The notes: a model not told the origin generated them from the letters alone. A stretch of DNA of 64,000 nucleotides from Chamaelirium japonicum (GCA_947650365.1 OX393549.1:37839098-37903097); one strand, 5' to 3'; shown: positions 1-13,610, counted from the first letter of the stretch. A program made the numbers and translations.

Positions 1-2331
1 TCTTGAATTTCTGCATCAATATTTTTAATTTTTGCATAGATATTAGTTCATACTTGTAGCTTTTTGTTAATCATCCATTAGCTAAGATCCACCACACAAA
101 ATATCACGTAAGCCTTCCCAACCTAAAATTTCTGCTACACATTTTTAATTCCAGCAAGCATATCTTTCATTAATTCATTCATGGATTCTCACCAGATCAC
201 AAAACCTTTTATATTCTCATCCTCCTTGATAGTAGGCTTCCTATAGTCAACTTTTTAATCATTTTTGTCAACTTTCTAGTGTTGTTTCAGACCAATTTCG
301 AATCTGATCTCCCTTCCTTAACTCTAGAATATTTCAAATCTCACCCAAGGTCTCAAGTCCACTAAAGTCCATTTATCTCATGCATGGATGCACCTTGATG
401 CACAATGGACTTGCATCAAAATATAAATCTGGTTTGTGTTGCTTCACACAGATTGAGGACTTTCGCCATGTTACTTGACTAGTTTCATTTTCAAGTCAAT
501 TATGATTCCCATGAGTAGCTTGCACTTGTGCATGAATTTGGTAATGGGGCTGATCAACACGTAGGATCGGATTTTTGTTTTGCTTGATCTAAGGCACCAA
601 TGTGCATGTTTAAGGGTGGAGAATAGAGTCATCTATCCTCAAGTTTAGTGAGAGTTGCAAGCTTTCAGTGGTATATTTCCATATTATCTCTTGTGGTTGT
701 GTCCCAACCCCTTTTTCATGCAGTCAATTATGATTCCCATGAGTAGCTTGAACTTGTGCACAAATCTGGTGACAATTTCAAGATTTTTTGGGGATGATCA
801 ATACGTAGGATCCGATTTTGGTTTTGCTTGATCTAATGCACCGATGTGCATGTTGAAGGGTGGAGAGTAGAATATTTTATCATCAAGTTTAGTGAGAGTT
901 TGAAGTTTTCTGTGGAAGATTTCAACATTATCTCTTGTGGGTGGGTGACTCCGACCCACATTTTTTTGTAATCTTCTTTCTCCTCTCTTCTCTTGCTTTA
1001 GTATTTATGTTTTGCATTTGAAAATTCTGGATTCATCTTCCCATAGAAAGCAACCAACTACAGTTTAACCCCTTTGGCCACGCGAGAATAGTGTTCATAA
1101 TTATTGAGGACCACATGGGCCAAAATGAGTTGCACCAGTCCATCGTAAATTAAAAATATTGTGGTGCATGACTTAAACCATCACCATCCATACTATTTGT
1201 CCAAATTAGCAGATTATTACCCTAATTATACAATGTTGGATTGTTGGTCGCCTGACACGTGGCCAGAGTCGAAGTATGGCGATTCGCACCCTAATCCAAA
1301 TAATTCCTTGGGTGACTCAATTCATTGGGATGATGGAGTTTAAAACATAGAATTACTAATTTACTAGAGGAAACTTAATCTATGTGTCGATCCATCGTCC
1401 TTTTCAACATTGACATCATCGCATTTGATTTGAATGGTAAGATGTTCAGTTTCTTGAACTACTGGAGCCATCTCAAATCTTGACGAGTTCCAATATATCA
1501 ATGACCTAAAAGCATCTCATTGTTATCAACTTTATTCATTAAGTCAATCCCGATTGCCCAGCCCACACACACTGTGAAGTCAATACCACTGATGCAATTT
1601 GAACATTTTCTCATCTGTGAAATACAAACTTAAATTAGAAAAGAAAATGGAGTGATCTGTGAAATACATGATTCAGTGAAGCCAGGCTTTGGGAATCAAA
1701 CCCACAATTCAATGATTAGAACAATTAAACAAACAAAGAAGATTATGAAGACTTTCTGCTACTCTCTCAATCGACAGGTCTTTTCTTACCTTCTTATGTT
1801 ACCGAGACAGACGTGTCTCGGCAAAAATATTGATGCTTCCCAGTGTAACACACAATACATTCTTCGGACACTATGACAGGCTCCTCAATAATTGTTGTCA
1901 AACGAAAATTTTGGAAAGACATTTCTAGTAGAGAATTCAACACTTCATATACCTTGAAGGATGTTTCGATTGAAGAGAAATATGATTGTGCCTTGAATAA
2001 GAAGATCCTGTGTCAATGTCAACTTGCTAATCTTTTGCTTTCTACTCCAATAATTTATATCTTCCTTTTTAACTATAAAGCATTCACGAATTGAATGGTT
2101 TATAACTTACCAATGTAGTTATGATCCTTGTTTTAATAACTCAAAAAATCTCAAAAAAAATGGTAATTTATTAATATCATGATTCATGCCTTGTGAGATA
2201 CTTGAATCAAAGAATAGAAACCAATAGAGAGTAGAAACTGATGTAAATATTGGAGAAAATCTTTATTCATAATTCAAGAATGAGTCAGATAGTTTTATTT
2301 TTTGGCATATCATAACTATTAAATTTAACAT
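1..2331. other. Non-coding stretch left of a MITE, inside or beyond the trehalase gene
   Basis: AT-rich sequence with no recognisable exon. I searched the minus strand for the next trehalase exon (the conserved KEHEFW-type segment) and did not find it, so the remaining exons probably lie left of the window. The only structure I see is the imperfect direct repeat at 491-957. Short open frames at 1161-1343, 1652-1876 and 1873-2094 resemble nothing I know. Confidence 0.5.
491..957. repeat. Imperfect tandem duplication, period about 228 bp
   Basis: Two copies share long near-identical stretches, for example gattcccatgagtagcttg near 507 and again near 735, and tttagtgagagtt near 645 and 888. The period is about 228 bp and the copies are visibly diverged with small indels. 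No coding potential or terminal repeats were seen. Confidence 0.75.
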
Positions 2332-2890
2332 TTATAGTTTGGGATTTTATCATATAGCATCCTGGAAACTAGGCTAATTATAAATTAACCCCTAAAAACT
2401 TCATATTTGCATATTGACCCCTGAAAAGTAGGTGAGGTGCAAATCGACCCCTTAGGTAAACTGACGTCTATTTGCAAGGAATATTCCAGATATATTTGTG
2501 GTTTGCCATTACTGGATAGACTTTAAATATGGTCTACCATTTACTCGAGGTGTCAAATGACCATTTTCCCCTCAATATCACTTAACCCAAATTTATTTGC
2601 TATCCATTTGCACTAGTCTATAGTTTTTTTTTATTCTTTGGGCCTAACTTTCCCTCTTCTAAGGGTAAAATTGTCCCAGTAAAACAACCTTAAGAGAACA
2701 ACAGCCAAATCACGATTCTACCTCGAATATTCCTCCCAAATAGATGTCAGTTGACCTGACGGGTTAATTTACACAAATACTCTAGTTTTCAAGGGTCAAT
2801 ATGTAAATATGAAGTTTCTATGGGTTAATATGCAATTACCCTAGTTTTCAGAGGGGGGGGGGGGCTATATGCAAAAAGCCCTTATAGTTT
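2332..2890. mobile_element. Foldback Mutator-type MITE with 9-bp target-site duplication
   Basis: The element proper is 2341-2881 (541 bp). It is flanked by identical 9-bp copies of TTATAGTTT at 2332-2340 and 2882-2890. The termini are inverted copies (GGGATTTTATCATATAGC on the left and the complement of gctatatgcaaaaagccc on the right). The similarity continues inward for about 90 bp through the segments around taacccct and tatgaagttt. A 9-bp duplication and G-starting termini are characteristic of Mutator-like elements, and no transposase is present. The right arm carries an 11-12-base G run near 2853. Confidence 0.8.
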
Positions 2891-3728
2891 ACAAAGCTGA
2901 TGTGTCATAAATCAGAATTTTTTTGGGCTCTTGCCACGTCGGACACGTATGACGTGCCTAATTCGATATGTGCCCTATTCTAGTAACAGAACCAAAAATG
3001 TCCACTATATCTTTTCCAGGTTCCAAGATCCCAAGCTACAATCAAGTAATAGGTTCCATCATTGTTAAGTAGAACTGATTTTTTATTTCGGTCTTTTAGT
3101 TAGAGTTTGGGTGGACTTACTGGTCCTCCCCAAAAATTTTGGTTTTGCTAGGAAAGATTATTTCCATGTCAAATCATGAGAGATTCTGTTATTTCTGTAG
3201 CCCATTATGTCCCACCAAACGTGATTCAAGCGGTTGTTGACTTGTACTGTACATATAATCACTAAAAAACTATCCTTCTTTTAAGAAATTCAAAGGTAGT
3301 ATAAAACTAATTGTTCCTTTGATGGTAGAGACTGCATCAAAGCCTTATATGACTGCAATTTTTTCATACAAGTAATGAGTTAAAATTCTCCTACTTATCC
3401 ATCAAATCAGTGAAAAAACATTATTTTTTTATAAATTCGGTAACAGATTCATGAAGATAAAAAAAACAACCTTTTTATTTGAATACAATGTCATAGATAA
3501 AATTGCATACTACTAGGGATGCATCCTTCCAGCTAATGAGAACCATAAAAAATTTACATCAATTGTAAATTCATAATGAAAAGGATTTTCAATGTTTGAG
3601 GTTTCTCATCATATTCAATCGGTCATATGATAATTTCTGTTTACAAAACAATAACCAAAGAATTGTATAAAAGTTTCTTACAAAAAAAACCACACATACA
3701 TAAAATTAATCAATTCTAGGGTTTAAAC
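2891..3728. other. Unassigned non-coding stretch
   Basis: AT-rich DNA between two transposon-like elements, probably intronic or downstream sequence of the trehalase gene. I see no exon, terminal repeat or simple repeat of note. Confidence 0.4.
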
Positions 3729-4652
3729 CAAGGTTCAAAAAATTAAAATATTTTGTGAAATTTTACATAATATTTTATTTTTCTCAAGTACCGAAATGCA
3801 TACCACCCTCAATCTCAACCGACTTGGAAACTACAGGATGTTATATCACAAAATTTCTTGAAATATTCAGGAATTTTGAGAAATTCCAAGAAATTCATCA
3901 AAATCCCTAAATTTCCTCCACTAGACTTCTTTAACATGATTTTTCTTTGGAATTTGGTTTTGGGGTGTTAGATCTTCCATCTAATACAATTTAGGAGATA
4001 AAATTAACCAAAAAAAAAAAAATCAAATCGTTAGTTCGGATGGAGACCATTTTTTTTCTCAAAAAATTCAAAATGGCAAATCATAGATTTATAACTATTA
4101 ATTTGTTTCTAGTTTTTTAATTGATAACACGATGATGTAAGAACATCAAATCAATCAAGATTTGATATTCTTACAAAGGATTAGGGGATCCATACTTCAA
4201 CTTATCGGATCTATCTTTCGAAAATTTGGGAGTTCGAAAAAGTCAAAAAAAAAAGATGACTTAATGTTGATGGTATCACTTGATTTTTGGATATGTTGTT
4301 GATATTTTGCAGATCGATAACTTTATATGATTAGATTTTATTTTTTATAAACAATATTTTCATTTTTTCAATGTTTAGATTGCTATGCATCTGCACAACA
4401 TACATAGAGATACAAACTATGTTAAGTTTCACACCACAAGAGAGTGTAGAAATGTAATTTAAGTGTTCCAAAGTGTGTATCTATGGTTGATTTATGATTG
4501 TCCATAGAGTCTTTAAAAAATCCATCATTTAATCAATATTTTCAGCATTTCTATAAAACTGCAATATTCACATACTGTCGAAATTTTTCCACTCAATATT
4601 TCCATATCCTACACTGTCGATATATTGGTTGAAATCGAAATTTTGAACCTTA
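3729..4652. mobile_element. hAT-like TIR element candidate, degraded
   Basis: The left end starts CAAGGTTCAAAA and the right end, read on the other strand, starts CTAAGGTTCAAAA. The flanks are gtttaaac on the left and approximately gctttaac on the right, which could be a decayed 8-bp duplication (6 of 8 matching). The interior is AT-rich with recurrent aatatttc-type words and no coding sequence. The family call is tentative. Confidence 0.4.
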
Positions 4653-4824
4653 GCTTTAACTAATTAAAATTAGTTTAAAATTCACTAAATTTTCATAGCC
4701 AAATCTATAAACGTAAGCTAGTGTATCTAAACTGGGAAAAAAAATTAAATTACAAAAGGATTCTATGTTAGTTACTAATAGAAGGGCGAGAGAGTGGATC
4801 AACATAATATGAAGGGACAATCAC

Positions 4825-4944
4825 CTCCGGTTACTATAATAAGCCCTTGCACCATTCAGGACAAAGCCATAAACATCTATCAGCGAGATTAGATTATTCG
4901 CTATCGCCTTTGCAGTATCATACATCTTGCTTGCTAGTAAGCCC
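4825..4944 (-). CDS. TRE1: Trehalase exon 2
   Basis: On the minus strand a pyrimidine-rich acceptor ending ttgtag precedes 120 nt of open frame, followed by a GTGATT donor. The first base completes the split AG|G arginine codon left by exon 1 at 12336. The translation then reads GLLASKMYDTAKAI and ends LNGARAYYSNR plus the first two bases of a serine codon. This is the segment that directly follows the WDSYW signature in plant trehalases. Codon usage is AT-rich, unlike exon 1, fitting a 5'-3' GC gradient. The exon lies 7.4 kb from exon 1 because the intron between them is filled with transposons. It leaves phase 2, so the next exon must start with the third base of a serine codon; I did not find that exon in the window. 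Confidence 0.92.
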
Positions 4945-7941
4945 CTACAAGAGGAAAAAACTTAAATTAGTGAACTCTGTGTTATAAGATTCATATAAAC
5001 TTCGAAGAAAAAGATAACCAGAAATTTGATTAAGCATCATTAAAAGGGGCATATGATACAATGTGTTTTCAGAAAAATTATTAGGTCAAGGAATTGGACT
5101 TAACAAAATGAAATTGAGTCAACTTGAGTGGTCTGACAAAACAAATTTTGAATGTCACATATTGACTATTGAGTAGATAGAAGTATTCCCTTAGTAGTCG
5201 ACAATAAATAGTAATAAATAGTCATAATTATTTGCATTCAGCTGAACTAAAAGAAATTTACGACTCGCACTACCATATGTCTCAATTGTTCTTCTATGTC
5301 CAATTATTTAAGGTGGTAACACCAATTGGAAGCATAACCTTGAGTGTCATGTTCTGGTGGAGAAATGTGGTAGCCAAACTAATAACCACTTCCTGAAGAC
5401 GTCATTAGTTGTGTTCTAAATTTGATTTAAGGTAGTAAATGAATGAACTTTCAATTTATCAGAAGTTTTACAAAGCAAGAATAAGTACTGTAGAGAGAAT
5501 GATTTCAGATCACCACTTTCGATAATATGGGTCGTGACTCATGAGACACATAGCTAACATAGGCAACTGTTGAGTCAAATAAACTAATGTTGTTTGAGGG
5601 CTTGGATACATGTTAATATGGTATTTTTGGGCCCAGATAATCAATTGGGCCGTTGTTCAATTGGCCCATGTGTAAGACATGCATTACTGCAGCCTCTCTA
5701 CTCTCTAGTAGGGGCAGTTTGGTTTTTGGGCCAATCTAGTAAGGATTCCCTACTTGATCAACAACAACTAAGTCTTATAATATAAATATGGATCAAAGTG
5801 ATTGAGAAAATGTTTGTTGAGTAGCTGCCAATCTGAAATAATCTTACCAGGAGATTCTACAGTCGCCAGTTGGCAGGTTTGTGCACGAAGGGGGTGGAGT
5901 ACCCAAAAGGAGAAAGTGAAAAGAAATAAGAGTGGGGAAAAGAGGTGAGTGGAAGGGAGAGAGGGATACGATGATTACCATGATGAAGTAAAAAGGATAT
6001 AACAGTATAATGCTAAAAAAGGCTTAACCAATGTGGAAAACAACTATTTAAGTTTAGGTTTCAGGATTATTCTCTGCCATTCATTTCTATTTGAGGCCAT
6101 ATCCCCTGTTAGATCATACTTCAAATATTTCTGCACCACCTTAAGTCATTTAATATTAGACCCACCTTCGTCCTTATCCCTTCTACTCGAGACTTCAATC
6201 CTCTGCGTATATGTACGGCTTCTACTCTCCAATCAACATGTCCAAACCATCATGACACGTATTCCATTGTCTTATTCTTTACTGGTGCTACTTTTGTCTT
6301 CCTCTGATCTCTTTATTTCTAACTTTATCCTTCTTAGTCTGATCGCACGATGCCCTACTTGATACAAAAAGATAAATGTGACTGTGCAGATCATTTAGTG
6401 CACCCTCTTCTTCTCATTCTTTAATTTTCCAGTTTCATCCTTCTTATTTTTTTACTTTTGTAGGAGGTAACTCAGTCATGTGAAAGAGAATGAAATAGAG
6501 AGCTATTGATAGCCTATACAGTGTAAACTCATGGTTGAAGTCTCTATGGAAAGAGATGAAGATTCTAGTTAGTGATTTACTAAAAATACATTGTAACAAT
6601 CAGTTTTCACTTCATATTGCTGAAAATCTGGTTATCATGAATAAAACAAGCAATGTTAAAGTTGACTTTCACTTCTTTCATGGAAATTGCTATACCTTTT
6701 GTTAGTTTGAACGGTTAGTTTGCAGATGTGACAAAAAAGGCTCTAAATCCAAGACAACACAGAATATAAGCTTTGATTCTTCAACAATATCTAAACTCTG
6801 GCAGTGTTTGACATTGGAATAAATTTCACTGTTCATTCATTAGTCAAAGGAGAGTAAACTACATCATGCAAAGTGAGGATCCAAGATTTGAGGGCATCAA
6901 AAAACACCATGGTTCAATGAAATGTGGATTGCCAGCATAATGGAAGACTTCAATTCTCAAGTAGATAGCCAGAATACAAAGACCAAAGGATTGTCCACAT
7001 GGATTGAGAAAAGGTACTTACAGAATGATGATCATCTTTGAATCCTTTGCTTTGCCAAGGTTGAAGATCCATCCCCAATAGAAAAACAATCACGTCACCA
7101 AGATCCATGACATATCTTAGTTAATTCTACTTCTTATATCACAATTCTAATAATATTTATTATCAGATAACCCTCAAAGGTTGGTGCCACAAACTAGACC
7201 AAGGCAACTTGGCAAGAGAGGGACTGGTCAGGAAACCTGAAGTTAACCCTCTAAGGTTACGCACTAGAGAACAACAATCCAAGGCTCCTCTAGACTAGGA
7301 AAAAGTATAGGTGAAGAGAGTAGGACGCATCCCATAGCAAACCTACACCCACTGCACTATTGTTCAAATTGTTGAATTGCTAACTCTTAACTTCACAATA
7401 ACATGAATGTAAACTTTCCAGACCCGATTGCTCACTTAAAAGCTTCTTCAATCTTTACCAATTCCTCATAACAGGAAATCAAGCTTGCTTCTACTAAGTT
7501 GAAGGCAGTCATATCCGTGTAGTGGATAGGGCAAATGGAGACAAATCAATAATTGGTTAAGGATATCTCACATGAGAAGATAAAAGTTTCAAGTTTCAAA
7601 CGAAATCAATCAATTTCAATAGTTTCGGATCAATTATAATAACACACCAATCAATTTCAATAGTTTTGGATCAATTATAATAACACACACACACAGACCT
7701 AAAACATGGTTATGGCACAATACCATCGCAAATCAGCTCAACGAATGCTGAAAATTTTTACCTTCAAGTTTTAAAGATAAAAGTTAAGGACTGCTTCCTA
7801 CCTATATATTTTGGAAATCATTTCACCATTGAGTTCGACTTAACAAATATTCATAAAATAAGCCCTAGAAATTCACAAAACACGATTTTCGACATTGTAG
7901 CCCTTAAGATTCATGATTGGAGAGCTAGACATGTTTGATAT
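4945..7941. other. Trehalase intron 1, left part
   Basis: AT-rich intronic DNA between trehalase exon 2 and the hAT element at 7942. It contains the LINE scrap at 6030-6330 and a short tandem duplication of about 43 bp at 7607-7686 (aatcaatttcaatagttt followed by ggatcaattataataacac, twice). Nothing else is assignable. Confidence 0.5.
6030..6330 (-). pseudogene. 3' fragment of a non-LTR retrotransposon (LINE)
   Basis: On the minus strand, broken frames read MVWTC, then DLTGDMASNRNEWQR. This matches the C-terminal part of a common plant reverse-transcriptase family, which carries a segment of the type GHVQRRP followed by NRNEWR. Frameshifts and stops interrupt it. The same module recurs at 9600-9850 (plus) and 27800-28000 (minus). 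Confidence 0.5.
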
Positions 7942-8478
7942 CATTGTTGTCAAGGCGCGGGCCTAGGCGCGCCTAGGCGCACTAGGCGCCCGGAGACAAC
8001 TAGGCCCCAGTGCGCCCAAGCGCACCTCACTAAGCGGCGGCCTAGGCACACCTAGGCTAGGCGCACGCCTAGTTTTAGGCAATGATTTTTTTTGTAAAAC
8101 CCAACCCGCCCCCATCTTCTTTGTTCATTTTGTTGTTGTATACTTGTTTATACTATATGTTCATTGTGTTGTATGCATTTGATTAGAATATGATCAATTT
8201 TATATTAGCAAGTGTTTGTATTCTATTTGTTCATTTTGTTGTTTACTTGTTTATACTATGTATGTGTCATTGTGTTGCATGCATTTGACTATAATATGTT
8301 CAATTTCATGTTAGTAAGGTGTTATATTGCTTCCTATTATATATATACCTGCAAGTATAGACTATACATATATACCCGTGCTTGGAGAATGCTTATGCAC
8401 ATAAGGCCACGCCTAGGCTCCTAGGCTCCCTTCAGGTGCCTAGCCTCGCCTTGACGCCTTGACAACTATGTTTGATAT
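7934..8478. mobile_element. hAT-type non-autonomous element with 8-bp duplication
   Basis: The element is 7942-8470 (529 bp), flanked by TTTGATAT at 7934-7941 and again at 8471-8478. The termini match at 15 of 16 positions: CATTGTTGTCAAGGCG on the left and CATAGTTGTCAAGGCG read inward from the right. Both subterminal regions are rich in the palindromic word CCTAGGCG and its relatives. The AT-rich middle holds an internal duplication of about 107 bp, with ttgtttatactat at about 8144 and 8247. An 8-bp duplication is diagnostic of the hAT superfamily. There is no transposase. Confidence 0.87.
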
Positions 8479-9160
8479 TTTATGCCAATAGTAGATGTTA
8501 GTTGGAACATGCATCACCACTATCCTCAACACTATTACCCATTAGATGCCCAACTATGATGATGATGACGACCGCCATCGGTATGATCCATCTTGAAATA
8601 GCATGTGGTTCTGGTTTAGGATGTATTAGGTGTAGTTGTATAATAATAAGAAATTTGGATATTTACTAATATTTTTTAATAAGTAGCAATTAACACTTGG
8701 AAATTAATATTATAGCAGTTGAACATTACTAGTTAGTTATTTATATACACCTTATGCCTTGTATCTCTTAGATTCACATCGAACTGTATTCTAACCTATA
8801 AAATAGTGTGTCTAAAGTATAAGGGATCTTACTATAATTATGACACTAAAGGGCGGTGTTTCGACAGGTTTCAGTAGAAAGGGCTTTTGGCGGATCAGCT
8901 TCTTGCAAAAGCTCATATCAAGTTCCTGGAAAAGCTCAAATCAGCTTTGTGGTGGACTATCTAGGTCTGTCATGTTCTTAGAGAAGTGGCAACCAATTCC
9001 AGTGAGAGACGTGACGACTATCGGTGGGTGGGGTAGCTGAAAGATCTTTGGTCTTCTCTTGCATAACTCCAATCTACAAGACACACAACAATTAGACGAA
9101 GGGCTCCAGAAGCAGCGCCTGCACTCTGATACCTGTCAGTTCTGCGAGAGTACCAAAGGG

Positions 9161-9217
<57 letters not shown>
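9161..9217. repeat. (GA)n microsatellite
   Basis: An almost pure GA dinucleotide run. It creates low-complexity open frames on both strands that should not be taken for genes. Confidence 0.95.
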
Positions 9218-9219
<2 letters not shown>

Positions 9220-9599
9220 GTCTTTCCGTTCTCCAGGTTCCTTCTTCAATGCCCCTCATGCTCTTTAAATAGGGCAGGAATGAAAAACGGAGGTAGGTAG
9301 TCGTGCATGTGGGCGGCGATGTGGCGACTCCGGAATGGCCATATGATCCAGGGGATGACACGTGTCGATCGTTGGGTGGCCAGGTTGGTGATGATGAGGC
9401 CTCCCTTGATGTCTCATCAAGGCATGCCCGTCAGTGTGTCAATCATTGGACTAGTATGCTGAATCGTTCGAAGTGGCCGACCCTTTACCTTGACATGTTA
9501 AGGAGCTTGTCACTAATCAATGTGGGGATCCTCCCATCTAATGCCTAGATCTCCCAAGTTGGAAGTGTGAGAGTTGAGCCAACCAAGGACAAAATGATG

Positions 9600-9850
9600 G
9601 CAAACATATTAAGATGATATAGACATGTACAACGGATACCAAAGATAGGCCTAGTGAGGAGAGGGTCTCAGTTCATTATAGAGGGGTCAAGAATGAAGAG
9701 AGAGATAAAATAACATTGTTGGAAGTTATGAGAAATTTATTTAAAAAATGTGACTACAATAAGGATGTCCCTTAGTATAAATGACATGAGTAAAATGATC
9801 CGTAAAGCCAATCCCAAATAGATAGGAAAAGGCTTGATGGTTATGATACT
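9600..9850 (+). pseudogene. 3' fragment of a non-LTR retrotransposon (LINE)
   Basis: Reading from about 9609, the frame gives LR, a stop where the family has W, YRHVQRIPKIGLVRRGSQF, then MKRE and a stop. The downstream tail aaggcttgatggttatgat is the usual 3' end of this family. The fragment is short and inactivated. Confidence 0.6.
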
Positions 9851-9945
9851 GCACTCTGAAAAGTTGGTATGATTTATATTATTTACAAGATAAGTTCTCG
9901 AAATCATGAAATAAGCATGAGATGATAATTCATTTGATTATGTAG

Positions 9946-9947
<2 letters not shown>

Positions 9948-10026
<79 letters not shown>
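9948..10026. repeat. (TA)n microsatellite
   Basis: A pure TA run forming the left border of palindromic element A. Confidence 0.95.
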
Positions 10027-10430
<404 letters not shown>

Positions 10431-10812
10431 GGCTGGGTTCCTATGACATGTCGTAGGGAGTACCCTATGACATATGGTGAATTAGTAATGCTAGAATGTT
10501 TAGAATGTGCTGAATTTTTTTGAGGGTGATCATCTTACCTTAGATAGAATGTCCACAAAAAATCAAAGCATTCTAAAACTTGTTGGGGCATCAAATGCTA
10601 GAAGCTTTATCGGCCATCCATTTTAACCGTTAAATTAAAAATCATATTTGATGCCTCTAGAAGTTTTAGAATGAGGCGATTTTTTGCAGGGGTCCTATCT
10701 AAGATAGGGTGATCATCCTCATAAAAATTCAGAACATTCTAAATATTCTAGGGTTACTAACTCACCATATGTCATAGGGTACTCCCTATGACATGTCATA
10801 GGAACTCATTTC

Positions 10813-10816
<4 letters not shown>
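10431..10816. mobile_element. Palindromic MITE B inserted in (TA)n
   Basis: About 386 bp between a GA/TA tract and another TA tract. The left arm (gggttcctatgacatgtcg, agggagtaccctatgacat, atggtga) pairs with the right arm (tcaccat, atgtcatagggtactccct, atgacatgtcataggaac). Inner arms around gggtgatcatc also pair. There is no coding sequence. It is a different family from A and C but sits in the same kind of site. Confidence 0.72.

Positions 10817-10853
<37 letters not shown>
10815..10853. repeat. (TA)n microsatellite
   Basis: A short TA run between element B and the half copy of element A. Confidence 0.95.
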
Positions 10854-10854
<1 letters not shown>

Positions 10855-11016
10855 CAATGGTCTCCGCATCAAATGGGGGCTTTTAATACGGGCATTTAAT
10901 GCAAACACCATTACTTTAACTCCCCATCTAATCCGAACCATACGTCGGAATTTAATGGACGCCCCGGATCATAGGTAACTATATGAGTAAGAGGCCATGA
11001 GTAAGAGTATCCCTCC

Positions 11017-11020
<4 letters not shown>
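10854..11020. mobile_element. Half copy of palindromic MITE A
   Basis: This repeats the right half of element A (from gcaatg.tctccgcat to gagtatccctcccc) almost base for base. The left inverted arm is missing and replaced by TA repeat. The loss could have arisen by recombination or slippage between the surrounding (TA)n tracts. Confidence 0.75.

Positions 11021-11062
<42 letters not shown>
11019..11062. repeat. (TA)n microsatellite
   Basis: A TA run between the half copy of A and palindrome C. Confidence 0.95.
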
Positions 11063-12211
<1,149 letters not shown>

Positions 12212-12335
12212 ATGTAGAATCAGTGTTCTGTTTTAATTTACCAAATTGAGCACCAATAACACTCACCAGCAAAGATACCACACCAATGATCAATCTAAAA
12301 AACTATAAAAAAATCATAAAGTTCAACCATCCAAC

Positions 12336-12952
12336 CTGATAATCCAATAGGAGTCCCAGTAGTAGACCTCGCGGAATCGAGACCCAGGAACAACCACCGG
12401 CTCCGGCAATGGGAGCAGCGTGTGCATCTCGGGTTGCTCCCTGACCTCATCCGACACCCTCCTGCTCAGATTCTTCCACAAAGAGTGCACCTCCAGGGCC
12501 CACGCTCGGACCTTTGCGTGCTCCACCTTGGGCAAGAACCCCTCCGGCTCAGCCACGAAGTCCGACGGCTCAACTTCCGCCAAATCCGACCCGGCGACGT
12601 CGAAATAGACCTTGACGAAGCTCTCCAGATCTGACTCCGGGATCACCCCACCCACTCGCGGGAGCTTCGTGAAGGCCTCCTCGGCTGCCGGGAGGTCGCG
12701 CTTGAGGGGGAGGTCGACGTAGAGCTTCGGATCGAAGGACGCGGGGCCCAGGGTCTTGAGGGCGTCGGACTGGAGGCGTTGGAGGAAAGAGACGAGCGGG
12801 GTGGAGTGCTTCATCTCCCAGGCGTCTCTGCAGGGAGGGGGGGAGGCGGCGGCGGGGAGCATGGCGGTCGAGCAGAGGAGGGAGAAGAGGAATGGCGAGG
12901 AGAAGCCGGTGGGTTTAGGGTTGAGGTTAGGATTTAATCCTAGCGGCGCCAT
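12336..12952 (-). CDS. TRE1: Trehalase (alpha,alpha-trehalase, GH37), exon 1
   Basis: Trehalase hydrolyses trehalose to two glucose molecules. The plant enzyme is a single-copy, membrane-anchored or extracellular GH37 protein. The exon encodes 205 codons plus two bases, ending at an AG|GTTGGA donor. Residues about 17-37 form a hydrophobic segment ([12 protein letters not shown]...) suited to a signal peptide or signal anchor. Residues 65-75 ([13 protein letters not shown]) and 97-113 ([16 protein letters not shown]) are typical of the family N-terminus. Residues 189-202 read [14 protein letters not shown], trehalase signature 1 with Ser for the usual second Gly. The exon is strongly GC-rich at third positions. 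The ATG at 12952 is the first in frame and gives a normal N-terminus. The split arginine codon joins exon 2 at 4944. The catalytic C-terminal exons lie outside the window, so integrity of the gene cannot be judged. Confidence 0.95.
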
Positions 12953-13610
12953 TTTTCGTCCGGGATTTCCGGTGGGCGTGGCCGCGCCTTTTTAGACGTC
13001 GCGTGCCGGAACACGGCGACCGTTTGGCCGTTGATATGCAGGCGGGAACGGCTCTCGGTGTTTGGATTTTCTAGAAGGGGCGGCGGGGGGTTGGGGCCCA
13101 CGACGGTGACCGAACGCACCAAATCCGTGCGACACGACGAGGGTGACGTGGATCTGGTCGTCGCTTGGACTCTGAAGATCAGTTAGACACTTAGACTTGG
13201 GGCTCTTCGGACGGGTTGTCGCGGCCCATTTGGAGGATGCTGAAGCCGCCCTACGGTCCATAGTGACGTGTCGATACAACGGCCATCCGCTGCACCAACC
13301 CCAGCCCTTGGGGAAATTTTCAGCACATCCGGCGTACCATACAACCGCGGGGCCCACTGTGGTTTAAGAGACATGGGGTACGGACCTAGCACATTGGGGT
13401 AGTGCCTTCGCCACTCGGAGCTTGCTGATAGGGTTAGGGGCAGTAGGCCCCGCGGTTGTATCGTACGCAGGATGTGCTGAAAATTTTCAGTCAGCGGGGA
13501 CCGGTGAATCGCACTAGGCCCGGACCGGCAGCCAAATGGACGTTCATGGGATGCGTTGAAAACGTCCAAGGGGAAGCGTTCCGGATGAATAAACATGGAA
13601 AATGTGCTTA
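12953..13610. promoter_or_regulatory. Trehalase upstream region with large inverted repeat
   Basis: This is the presumed 5' UTR and promoter for the minus-strand trehalase. I see no convincing TATA box. At 13312-13361 and 13443-13493 two arms of about 45-50 bp are inverted copies (aattttcagcacatcc against ggatgtgctgaaaatt; acaaccgcggggcc against ggccccgcggttgt). They are separated by about 80 bp. The arms may be the remains of a foldback transposon. Confidence 0.5.

Larger units (their letters stand above)
8479..9947. other. Trehalase intron 1, middle part
   Basis: Mostly unassigned. It holds a (GA)n tract at 9161-9217 and a LINE fragment at 9600-9850. The frame at 8840-9040 is uninterrupted for 66 codons but resembles no family I know. 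Confidence 0.4.

Noticed and set aside
1161..1343. 60-codon frame rich in His, Asp and Pro
   Set aside because: No family resemblance, no neighbouring exon in phase and no upstream promoter signal; most likely chance.
1..4824. Further trehalase exons
   Set aside because: I looked for the complement of the conserved KEHEFW segment and for acceptors completing the phase-2 serine codon and saw none; the remaining exons are probably outside the window.
9059..9361. Arg-Glu and Leu-Ser repeat frames
   Set aside because: Translations of a (GA)n tract with random flanks.
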